DNA of 22,535 bases from CAVDHB01 sp963608705 (GTDB lineage: Bacteria > Bacteroidota > Bacteroidia > Bacteroidales > Bacteroidaceae). Of the stretch, positions 6,596-14,150 are shown in pieces. The position numbers and the translations under genes are program-made. Location of the stretch: positions 1 to 22,535 of the forward strand of contig CAVDHB010000052.1 of NCBI GenBank assembly GCA_963608705.1, given 5' to 3'. Within the stretch, counting starts at the first letter, position 1. Each line of letters opens with the position of its first letter. The notes beneath the pieces are model-generated. The model searched no databases, was not told the DNA's origin, and was given only the letters and a program-made list of their open reading frames with translations.

Positions 6596-9277
6596 CTAAA
6601 TCCCTCTCTTTTCCTTCGGGCTTTTACCGAAATACTCCTTATAACATTTCGTGAAATAGGAGGGAGAGGTGAAGCCCACGGCATAGGCGATACTGGAAAT
6701 GCTGTCTTCTGTTTGAGAGAGCAGCCTTTCAGCTTCTCTCAAACGGGCTATGCGCAGAATCTCCACGGGGGAGTAGTTGGTGAGGGCTTTTACTTTCCGG
6801 TAAAGTTGCACACGGCTCAGATTCATCGCCTCGGCCATGTTGTCCACGTTGAACTCTGCATTTTTCAGTTCTCGTGCGATTACATCTTGCAGTCGTTGCA
6901 TGAAAGTCGTGTCTATGGGGGATGCTTCCTTTTTCTTTGTCAAGAGGTGGACGGGCTGTCCGAACAGGTTTTTCAGCCTTGTGCGGTTGTCCAAGAGGTT
7001 TTTGACACGGGCTTTCAGCACCTCGTTGTGGAACGGCTTGGCGATGTAGGAGTCTGCGCCGCAGTCAAAGCCTTTCACTTGCTGCTCATCCTGCGTGCAG
7101 GCTGTCAGCAGAATCACAGGGATGTGGGAGGTCTGCAAGGTGTGCTTCCAACGGCGGCAGCATTCAAAACCGTCCATGCCCGGCATCATCACGTCGCAGA
7201 TGATGAGGTCTGGCACTAAACGGGCGGCTAAGCGTATGCCGTCCTCTCCGTTTCGGGCTGTGCGAAGTTGATAGTCTTCTTCTAACAGGCAACAGAGATA
7301 GCGCAGGATGTCTGCATTGTCGTCCACCAGCAAGATTGAGGGATTCCCGTTTTCCTCGTAGGGCTGGTCTTGCTGTGCAAAGAGGGTGGAGGAAAGGTCG
7401 GGAAGAGATGCCTCCTGTGTGGTGAGTTGCACTTGTGTCGGCACGGTGTCTTGGGAGGGAATGACAGCGTCAGTCTCTTTTTCGACAGTAGCGTCGCCCA
7501 ACGGAAGGCGTACGATGAAGGTGCAGCCTTTTCCCTCTTCGCTTTCCACGGAAATCTGCCCGTGGTGCAAGTCCACGAAACTCTTGGTCAGTGCCAAGCC
7601 GATGCCGGAGCCGTCATGGTGAACGGACTCTGTGAAAAAGCGGTCGAATACTTGTGCCTGTTTTTCTTTGAGAATGCTTTTTCCACTGTCGTAGACGCTC
7701 AGTATGAGCTGCTTGTCTTCGGCGGATACCGTGACGGAGATGGTGCCATTCTCAGGAGTGAACTTGAAAGCGTTGGAGAGCAAGTTGAGCAGGATGCGCT
7801 CCACCTTTTCTTGGTCTGCGGTAAGACGCAGGTCGACAAGGGGATGCGGACAGTTCAAGGAGAAGTGTATGTGTCGTTCTTGTGCCAATTGCATGAAAGG
7901 GCTTGTCCATTCTTTCAGCTTTTCATGCAAGATAAAGGTGGAAAGGTGGAGGTTCATCTTTCCGTTCTCGTATTTCCGGAAATCCAGAATCTCGGTGATG
8001 AGCCGTAACAGGATTTGTACGTTTTTCCGCATCAGCGTGAGCAGCGACTTTTGTTTGTCTGTCAGGCTCTTGTCGTTCATCAAGGTTTCTATCGGCCCTG
8101 AGAGCAAGGAGAGGGGTGTGCGCAAATCGTGGGACACATTGGTGAAGAACACTAATTTGGCGTGCGTGGCTTTCTTCAGTTCCTTGCTCATTTTGTCTTT
8201 CGCCCGGTAAGCCTGCACCATGAACACGATGAAAGTGAGTGACATCAGCAGCATGAATCCGAACACATAGAACAGGATTTCTTGCCGGTTTAGGATGTCA
8301 AACTGTTGGGAGATACGTGAGGATAAGGTGTTGATACGTTCTTCCTGCGCTTTTATTTGCTGGTTGTCATAGTCGATGAGATGCACATTGCCAGCGTTCA
8401 CTACGGCGGTGGAAAGAATCGTCTGTCGCTGAAAGGGCTGTTTGCGCAGAATGCGGAAAGCCAAGTCTATGATTTGCTCTCCTCCGGTGGGATAGATGAA
8501 GGTAGCGGTCAGCTGCTGACGCATCACCATGTCGATGCCGAATCCTTTTCCGTAAGTGCCGTCAATGCCGATAAGCGTCAGTCCTTGTGAGCGACGGTTG
8601 CGGACAGCGGAAGCGTAAACGCCCTGTGCCAGTCGGTCGTTCTGGGTGAACACGGCGTCAATGTGCGGATGCCGCTGCCATACCGTGTCCATCTTCACCA
8701 AGGCGTCTTTGGCGTACCATCGTGTGTGAAAGGAACCGAGATACTGGATGTGCGGGAAACGACGCAACGCTTCTCTGAATCCTTTGTGTCTTTCATTGGC
8801 CGGAGTGGAACCTTGCAGCCCTTGCACCTCGTAGACAGTCCCCTTTCCTTTCAGCAGCAGTCCCAGATATTCTCCCACTTTCTGTCCGATGTGGTAGTTG
8901 TCCGCTCCGATGAAAGCCGTGTATTTGTCGGAATTTATTTTGCGGTCTACCAATATGACGGGAATCCCCCGGTCGTAGGCTTCTTCCACGACCGGGGTGA
9001 TTTCCTTTGCCGAGTTGGGAGAGACAACCAGTACGTCTACTCCCTTTTCGATGAGTTGCTTGATGTCTTTGATTTGCGCCTTGTTATCATCCTTGCAGGA
9101 GCGTATGTCTACCTCCGCTTGGTGATAATAAGCCTCGCTCAGCATCTCCCGGTTCTGCTTGTCTCTCCATTCGTCTATGCTGCATTGAGACACGCCGATG
9201 AGTATCTTCTTCTCCTTGTTTCCACAGGAGAAGAGGCAGAGAACCATACACAGCAAGACGAGAAGACGGAACTGCAT
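6596..9277 (-). CDS. Hybrid two-component system regulator with sugar-binding sensor domain
   Basis: An 893-residue one-protein signalling system. Domains: lipobox-like N-terminus (LFSC, Cys18); RbsB/LacI-type periplasmic sugar-binding domain about 24-305; membrane span about 335-356; HisKA with His383 in NVSHDLRTPL; HATPase with Asn502, DSG at 530 and GSGIGLAL at 556; receiver about 645-765 with Asp695 and Lys747; AraC-type DNA-binding domain about 795-890. Most Bacteroides HTCS sensors are propeller proteins; the binding-protein type is known from the fructose sensor BT1754 of B. thetaiotaomicron. The co-directional fructokinase and permease support fructose, or a fructan breakdown product, as ligand (inference). 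It lies 31 bp after the fructokinase stop as the last gene of the operon, so its amount would rise with that of the enzymes it may control. Confidence 0.9.
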   Translation of the reverse strand: MQFRLLVLLCMVLCLFSCGNKEKKILIGVSQCSIDEWRDKQNREMLSEAYYHQAEVDIRSCKDDNKAQIKDIKQLIEKGVDVLVVSPNSAKEITPVVEEAYDRGIPVILVDRKINSDKYTAFIGADNYHIGQKVGEYLGLLLKGKGTVYEVQGLQGSTPANERHKGFREALRRFPHIQYLGSFHTRWYAKDALVKMDTVWQRHPHIDAVFTQNDRLAQGVYASAVRNRRSQGLTLIGIDGTYGKGFGIDMVMRQQLTATFIYPTGGEQIIDLAFRILRKQPFQRQTILSTAVVNAGNVHLIDYDNQQIKAQEERINTLSSRISQQFDILNRQEILFYVFGFMLLMSLTFIVFMVQAYRAKDKMSKELKKATHAKLVFFTNVSHDLRTPLSLLSGPIETLMNDKSLTDKQKSLLTLMRKNVQILLRLITEILDFRKYENGKMNLHLSTFILHEKLKEWTSPFMQLAQERHIHFSLNCPHPLVDLRLTADQEKVERILLNLLSNAFKFTPENGTISVTVSAEDKQLILSVYDSGKSILKEKQAQVFDRFFTESVHHDGSGIGLALTKSFVDLHHGQISVESEEGKGCTFIVRLPLGDATVEKETDAVIPSQDTVPTQVQLTTQEASLPDLSSTLFAQQDQPYEENGNPSILLVDDNADILRYLCCLLEEDYQLRTARNGEDGIRLAARLVPDLIICDVMMPGMDGFECCRRWKHTLQTSHIPVILLTACTQDEQQVKGFDCGADSYIAKPFHNEVLKARVKNLLDNRTRLKNLFGQPVHLLTKKKEASPIDTTFMQRLQDVIARELKNAEFNVDNMAEAMNLSRVQLYRKVKALTNYSPVEILRIARLREAERLLSQTEDSISSIAYAVGFTSPSYFTKCYKEYFGKSPKEKRGI

Positions 9278-9308
9278 AGGGATGATGATGAGCGTTTGAA
9301 CTTGGCAG

Positions 9309-10196
9309 TTACAGGTTTATGAGTCTCTCTGGCAGCTTGGGCATGGCACCGTTTTGGGTGCAGACGTAGGCAGAGACTTCCACGGCTTTCTCGTGTGCCT
9401 CGCGGATGCTTTTTCCTGCCAGCAAGGAGGCGCAGAACGAACCGGAGAAGGAGTCTCCGGCACCAACGGTATCCGCCACTTGCACCTTGGGGGTAGGGAA
9501 GAAGGACATCACTCCGTCAGCGAAGACATAACTTCCGTTCACGCCACAGGTCAGGATGAGGATATCCAGGTTGTACTTGCCCAATAGCAGCCAGCACTTG
9601 TCTTGCAGGTTAATGCCCGGATAGCCGAACAGTCTGCTGATAATCACCAACTCTTCATCGTTTATTTTCAAGATGTTGCAGCGTCTGAGAGAATCTTGTA
9701 TGATTTCAGGGGTGTAGTATTGTTGCCTGAGATTAATATCGTAAATCTTCAAGGTGTCCTTTGGACTCATGGTGTCGAGGAAATGGTTGATGGTGTCACG
9801 GCTCTCTGGGGAACGTTGTGCCAGTGAACCGAAAGAGACCGCTTTGGTTCGTTTCGCCAACTCCTCCAATGCGGAGGTGTGGGGGATATGGTCCCAGGCC
9901 ACATTCTCCACGATTTCCCATTGCGGCACTCCTTCAGCGTCCAAGGTGCAGTTGGCTCTGCCCGTGGGATAGTCCACTTCGGAAAGCAGGCTTTTCAGCC
10001 CTACCTTTTGAAACGTCTCAGCCGCTTCCTTTCCTTCTTCGTCTTTCCCGATGGCACTCACCACATAGGAGTCCAGTCCGAATTGTCCAGCATGATAAGC
10101 GAAGTTGGCAGGTGCGCCGCCTAATTTCTTCCCTTCGGGCAGGCAGTCGAACAGCACTTCGCCTAAGCCTACCACAGTGTATTGAGAGAGATTCAT
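9309..10196 (-). CDS. PfkB-family fructokinase
   Basis: A 295-residue cytosolic ribokinase-fold sugar kinase. The substrate-binding GGAPANFAYHAG motif is at 26-37, the second PfkB signature DTVGAGDSF at 242-250 with catalytic Asp248, and DINLRQQYY at 153-161 resembles bacterial fructokinases. It should phosphorylate incoming fructose with ATP to fructose-6-phosphate, feeding glycolysis. Length is normal and all motifs are intact. It is the middle gene of the permease-kinase-HTCS operon, with gaps of 32 and 31 bp. Another PfkB hexose kinase activity cannot be excluded from motifs alone, but the neighbours favour fructose. Confidence 0.88.
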   Translation of the reverse strand: MNLSQYTVVGLGEVLFDCLPEGKKLGGAPANFAYHAGQFGLDSYVVSAIGKDEEGKEAAETFQKVGLKSLLSEVDYPTGRANCTLDAEGVPQWEIVENVAWDHIPHTSALEELAKRTKAVSFGSLAQRSPESRDTINHFLDTMSPKDTLKIYDINLRQQYYTPEIIQDSLRRCNILKINDEELVIISRLFGYPGINLQDKCWLLLGKYNLDILILTCGVNGSYVFADGVMSFFPTPKVQVADTVGAGDSFSGSFCASLLAGKSIREAHEKAVEVSAYVCTQNGAMPKLPERLINL

Positions 10197-10228
10197 GGTT
10201 TTAGTGTTTAGTGGTTTATGTGTAATGT

Positions 10229-11389
10229 TTATTTCAACTTGGTCGTGTAATAGAACAGATAGAGCACACCGATGGCCAAACAGGCGATGGCGCCCACTTG
10301 TCCTCCGAAGATGTCACTGGCGAATCCCATGGCAAGGGGGAAGATGGTTCCTCCGAAGAGTCCCATAATCATCAATCCGCTGACCTCGTTCTTCTTCTCT
10401 GGTACGGCCAACAAAGCACGGGAGAACACGATGGAGAATACATTGGAGTTGCCGAAGCCCACCAAAGCGATGGCGACGTAAAGTATCCACTTTTCATGTC
10501 CGAAGAACATTCCGGCCATGGACAAGGCCATCAACACAATACTGAACAAGAAGAATTTCTTATGGCTGAAACGAGCCAAGATGAAAGAGCCTAAGAAACA
10601 GCCTGCCGTACGGAAGATGAAGTAGAGGCTGGTGGCGAATCCTGCTTCTTCCAATGTCCATCCTAAACGTTCTATGAGCAATTTCGGCGCAGTGGTGTTT
10701 ACACCCACGTCAATACCCACATGACACATGATGCCGAGGAAAGAGAACAGGATAATTGGTGTGCCTAATAAGGAGAAACACTGTCCGAAAGAGGAGGGCT
10801 TTCCAGTAAGCTCTTCTTCTTCCACGGGAGTGACGCCTAAGAACAATACACTCAGTATGGCGATAACCATGAAGATGGGGAACAGTACTTTCCATTCCAA
10901 TCCGAACGCAGGGATGGCCGCCGTAGCACCCCACATGGCTAAATAAGGAGCGATGAAAGAGGCGATGGCTTTCACAAACTGTCCGAAAGTAACTGTGGAA
11001 GCTAATTTGTTCGGATTTATGATGTTAGACACCAGCGGATTCAAGGATGTTTGCAACAATGCGTTGCCGATACCCAATAAGGAGAAGCTGACTAACATCA
11101 GTCCGTAGCTTTCACCGAAAAGGGGAATAAGTAAGGATACCGCGGTCAAAGCAAGGGAAATCAACACGGTTTTCTTCCGTCCGATTTTGTTCATCAGCAT
11201 TCCCGTAGGCACACTGAATATCAAGAACCAGAAGAACACGAGGGAAGGGAAGATGTTGGCTTCCGAGTCCTTCAGTCCCAAGTCTTTTTGCACATAGTTG
11301 GAAGCGATGCCCACGAGGTCTACGAACCCCATGACGAAGTAGCAAAGCATGACCGGCACAAGCACGGCGAGCAGATTTTTTTGTTTCAT
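10229..11389 (-). CDS. FHS-family MFS sugar permease (probable fructose importer)
   Basis: A 386-residue inner-membrane protein with about 12 hydrophobic spans and a major-facilitator loop motif (MLMNKIGRKKT, about 65-75). The GIGNALLQTSLNPLVSNI segment is typical of the fucose:H+ symporter-like (FHS) branch. Such proteins import monosaccharides with protons. The neighbouring fructokinase and sensor suggest fructose, matching the gene order of the B. thetaiotaomicron fructan locus, where a permease of this type adjoins the kinase. It is first in a minus-strand operon, with a candidate -7 box about 180 bp upstream. Substrate is inference; the family also carries glucose, galactose and fucose. 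Confidence 0.85.
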   Translation of the reverse strand: MKQKNLLAVLVPVMLCYFVMGFVDLVGIASNYVQKDLGLKDSEANIFPSLVFFWFLIFSVPTGMLMNKIGRKKTVLISLALTAVSLLIPLFGESYGLMLVSFSLLGIGNALLQTSLNPLVSNIINPNKLASTVTFGQFVKAIASFIAPYLAMWGATAAIPAFGLEWKVLFPIFMVIAILSVLFLGVTPVEEEELTGKPSSFGQCFSLLGTPIILFSFLGIMCHVGIDVGVNTTAPKLLIERLGWTLEEAGFATSLYFIFRTAGCFLGSFILARFSHKKFFLFSIVLMALSMAGMFFGHEKWILYVAIALVGFGNSNVFSIVFSRALLAVPEKKNEVSGLMIMGLFGGTIFPLAMGFASDIFGGQVGAIACLAIGVLYLFYYTTKLK

Positions 11390-11567
11390 CCGATTGTCAG
11401 TTTTAGTTATTTCTTATTATTACGTATGCTGTCACAGTGTTACGGAACGATTTCCCACACTTTAACTTTTTCCACCTTGCGTCCTTTTCTGTCCTAAAAT
11501 CAACGTCTTTCCTTTATTAAGGTGTCATGGTACGTTTTAGCACGGTAAAAATTCAGTTTCTTGTCTG

Positions 11568-11575
11568 CAAAGATA
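11568..11575 (-). promoter_or_regulatory. Candidate -7 box of permease-fructokinase-HTCS operon
   Basis: TATCTTTG on the minus strand is a full TAnnTTTG match. The -33 position has only GGTTTC. The implied leader is about 170 nt, long for a constitutive gene; a weak -33 box fits an activator-dependent promoter, as expected for an HTCS-controlled operon (inference). Confidence 0.45.
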
Positions 11576-11761
11576 AGGACTTCGGAGAAGAAACCATGCT
11601 ATATTTGTTTCTTTTTCTGTCATATTTGTTGCAATCGGAGTCGTTGTCTGCGCTGTTCATGCCCTGAGATGCCGATGACGACTGCGGAAGAACAACGTGA
11701 AAGTGGTGGATGAGAGGGCTTGAATCGGCGTTTAAGTTGTTAGCGAACGGCGGTTAAAATA

Positions 11762-11848
11762 GCTTATCACAAATGTGATGAACATGTGTATCAAATGATA
11801 TGAACACGTGTATCATTTGTGATAAGCATGTGTATCATTTGTTGTGAG
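11762..11848. repeat. Phased 22-bp direct repeats with 14-bp inverted repeat
   Basis: CAYGTGTATCA occurs at 11783, 11805 and 11827, an exact 22-bp period. A related TATCACAAATG lies at 11765. GCTTATCACAAATG (11762-11775) and CATTTGTGATAAGC (11814-11827) are a perfect 14-bp inverted repeat. The array lies about 190 bp upstream of the permease -7 box and 75 bp past the barrel gene's stop. Confidence 0.85.
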
Positions 11849-11923
11849 TACATTAGATTGCTTCTTTTACAGTATTCTACCGCCATGTTTCAGGGACTGT
11901 CCTGCGGATGTCAACTCATTACA

Positions 11924-14020
11924 TTACATTCTTCCAATCTCGCTATCCAAGGTGTTCTGCCCCTTGTAGCTTGCGGTCTTCTTGTTGAGACGGAATACCA
12001 CGGAAAGTGAGTAGTTCCATTCCCGGTAGTCCTCCGTCTGCTGGAAATGCAAGTAGCCAATGCGCTCGTCTTCCCTGTACTTCAAGGTGCGGAACAAGTC
12101 GTTGGCGGAAAGAGTGAGGATAAGTCTTTCGTGCCAGAATGACTTTTGCAGACTGAGATTTAACGTCTGTATGGTACGCATCTTCACGGCCGCCTGGTAG
12201 TTGCCGGGGGTCTTGACCATATAATAAAGGCTTAACAGGTACTGTTTGGGAAGCGTTAGCTGTTGGTTGGTGGAGATTTGTACCACAGGATGGTTGTGTG
12301 TCAGCTTTTCTCCAAGGTACATGGTTTGGAAGAAAGGTTGCTTGTAGCCTATGCTCAGTGTGGGACTCCATATCCCGACAGACTTTTGTAGGCTGGCTCC
12401 CAATTGGAGTGTCTGTATGTGGGGATAATTGATGATAGTGGAAAGAATACGTTTCCCCTCTAATTCCTGTGTGTGGTAAATCAGGTCTTTCGTGTACGTA
12501 TAGCTTGCGGTCAGTGTGAGGAAACGGTAGTTGCTTTGCCATTCTGCATTATAGATGGTGGATGGTTGCAGTTGCGGGTTTCCTTGTTGCACCATGTACT
12601 CATTGGTGTAATACACGTCGTTTGTCAGGTCTCCGAACGAGGGACGCACTGTACGGGACGTAAAGGAGAGGGAGTGGTTCCAGTCCTTGTGGGCATAGGT
12701 CAGGAGTAGGGAGGGATGTAGGTTGTGGTACCGTTTTGAGAAACTTTGGCTGGGATCCTTCCTGTCTGAGTAGCGAAGATAGCTGTATTCATACTTCAGT
12801 CCCAGACGCAGTGTCCATGCTTTCTGTGTCATCGTCCATTCCGCAAACGTGGTGGAACGTCGTTCCGTGTTGTGGGTGTCGGCGGAAGGCACGTCTTCCG
12901 TGTTTGACTGCAATTTGCTCTGATTCAGACTGCTGGTGAACTCCGTGCCGAATGCCAGGTGAAGCCAGTCGTTCTTTTGGTATTCGGCGGCCAGTCTTCC
13001 CGCATACAATCGCAGTGTATTGGGACTGTGGAATACGGATGTCTTTTTCCCGTTTTCGGGGGAGTCCTCTCGGGTTGTCTGGTTTGAGTGTCCTTTGTCC
13101 GCCGCATAGTCAAGCGTGAAATCAGTGGAAAGGCGCTTGCTCCATTTTGCGTGATGGTATGCGTTTAAGTGATAAAACCATTCTGTGGAGTGGGTGTTGT
13201 TTCCTATGGCGGAGGTAGACAGCGGTGTCTCGTCCTTGTCGTAGCGCAGGTCGGTGGCTCTGAACATCTTGTAGTCCGTTCCGTCTCCATCTGCGCTTAT
13301 ACCTATTTGTTGCCGTTCATTGAAAGCGTATTCCGCCTGCAGACTGAACGGTTGGTCTTGTATCGGACGTTTGTCCAATTGCTCCAGTCGGAAGCGTTGC
13401 GTGTGGCCGTCAGGAGAGAATATCGTTTGATCCACGGGTTGCACTACCATCTGTTGGATGTTCATATAAGTGTAGTTGGCGGAAAGGGAGAGTTTCTTTC
13501 CGTAGAATCCCGCGCGGATTTCCTCGTTGTGTGAGTAGTGTTCGCCGAATTGCGACTCGTGTCCGGCTTTGAATGAGAAGCTGCCTTTTTGTCTTACCGT
13601 TGTGATTTTCAGCACCGGACTGTTTCCTGCGTCATATTCCGCTCCAGGGTTCGTAATCAGTTGAATGGTCCGTATTTCTTTCGGGTCTAACTGTTTCCAT
13701 TCCTGTTCACTCCTTGTTCTCCGTCGGTTAATGTACACCACGGGAGTTCCCCGTCTGAATACTTCCACTTCATTGTTTTTGGCAGGAGTCAGTCCGGGAA
13801 TGGCCAGCAACACCGACTTGATGTCTTTGTATTTCCCCAGTATAGTGCCGGCGACATGGGCGACAGGGCCTTCAGGGGAATAGCTGATGAGTTTCTTATG
13901 TCCCGTCACCGTGAGGTTCTTCAACGAGCTTTGCATCGTGGAGTCTTGCTTCGAGGTGGTTTGTGCCAGACTGTGGCTACATTCACCCAAAAGAACGAAA
14001 AGAATGAATAATGTACGCAT
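11924..14020 (-). CDS. TonB-dependent-receptor-like outer-membrane beta-barrel protein
   Basis: A 698-residue protein from the Met at 14020. That start begins a clean signal peptide (MRTLFILFVLLG, cleavage near LAQ), unlike the Met seven codons upstream. A plug-like domain follows: a TVTGHKKLISYSPEG start, then VEVFRRGTPVVYINRRR and IRTIQLITNPGAEYDAG, as in outer-membrane barrel family 3 proteins. The remaining ~550 residues alternate as aromatic-rich beta strands to a final SLSVVFRLNKK. It lacks the N-terminal carboxypeptidase-regulatory-like domain common in this group and has no SusD partner, so I do not call it SusC. It probably transports or senses a small ligand at the outer membrane. 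It is divergent from the kinase/regulator pair, which may control it. Confidence 0.8.
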   Translation of the reverse strand: MRTLFILFVLLGECSHSLAQTTSKQDSTMQSSLKNLTVTGHKKLISYSPEGPVAHVAGTILGKYKDIKSVLLAIPGLTPAKNNEVEVFRRGTPVVYINRRRTRSEQEWKQLDPKEIRTIQLITNPGAEYDAGNSPVLKITTVRQKGSFSFKAGHESQFGEHYSHNEEIRAGFYGKKLSLSANYTYMNIQQMVVQPVDQTIFSPDGHTQRFRLEQLDKRPIQDQPFSLQAEYAFNERQQIGISADGDGTDYKMFRATDLRYDKDETPLSTSAIGNNTHSTEWFYHLNAYHHAKWSKRLSTDFTLDYAADKGHSNQTTREDSPENGKKTSVFHSPNTLRLYAGRLAAEYQKNDWLHLAFGTEFTSSLNQSKLQSNTEDVPSADTHNTERRSTTFAEWTMTQKAWTLRLGLKYEYSYLRYSDRKDPSQSFSKRYHNLHPSLLLTYAHKDWNHSLSFTSRTVRPSFGDLTNDVYYTNEYMVQQGNPQLQPSTIYNAEWQSNYRFLTLTASYTYTKDLIYHTQELEGKRILSTIINYPHIQTLQLGASLQKSVGIWSPTLSIGYKQPFFQTMYLGEKLTHNHPVVQISTNQQLTLPKQYLLSLYYMVKTPGNYQAAVKMRTIQTLNLSLQKSFWHERLILTLSANDLFRTLKYREDERIGYLHFQQTEDYREWNYSLSVVFRLNKKTASYKGQNTLDSEIGRM

Positions 14021-14075
14021 ATTGGTTTCTTTTTCCTGCAAAGGAACGGTCTTTGAGGATGCGAAGACGGATTTT

Positions 14076-14093
14076 ATATTACTAAAATATTAC
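14076..14093. promoter_or_regulatory. Direct-repeat candidate operator for the OmpR-type regulator
   Basis: ATATTAC at 14076-14082 recurs exactly at 14087-14093, an 11-bp period (7-bp site plus 4-bp gap). OmpR/PhoB-family regulators usually bind 7-bp direct repeats at this spacing. The pair lies in the divergent region, 29 bp before the kinase gene's -7 box and about 56 bp upstream of the barrel gene's start codon. Confidence 0.45.
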
Positions 14094-14121
14094 GGAGCAT
14101 ACACACTTGTGGATTTTGCTC

Positions 14122-14129
14122 TATATTTG
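14122..14129 (+). promoter_or_regulatory. -7 box for histidine kinase operon
   Basis: TATATTTG matches TAnnTTTG exactly. A start site near 14133 leaves a leader of about 17 nt before the ATG at 14151. No TTTG is present at the -33 distance, where the ATATTAC repeats lie nearby. Confidence 0.55.
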
Positions 14130-14150
14130 CAGACAAGAAAAAATGGAACG

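Larger units (their letters stand above)
11390..11923. other. Intergenic region upstream of the permease operon
   Basis: A 534-bp stretch with no gene. It holds a minus-strand -7 box at 11568-11575, about 160 nt of sequence that would be the operon leader, and a phased repeat array at 11762-11848. Plus-strand TATATTTG at 11600-11607 also matches the -7 consensus, but no plus gene follows. The 63-codon plus frame at 11819-12010 runs antisense into the barrel gene and is not called. Confidence 0.55.

Noticed and set aside
7370..8008. 212-codon plus-strand frame inside the HTCS gene
   Set aside because: It is antisense to the kinase domains of a complete 893-residue protein.
11762..11848. Phased repeats as a CRISPR array
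   Set aside because: Repeat cores are only 11 bp and the intervening bases are also related; there are no cas genes.
11891..11904. CAGGGACTGTCCTG palindrome as terminator of the barrel gene
   Set aside because: Only about five base pairs form, and no T-run follows on the minus strand.
11924..14020. SusC homologue of a polysaccharide-utilisation locus
   Set aside because: It is too short (698 residues), lacks the carboxypeptidase-like N-terminal domain and has no adjacent SusD; a family-3 barrel fits better.
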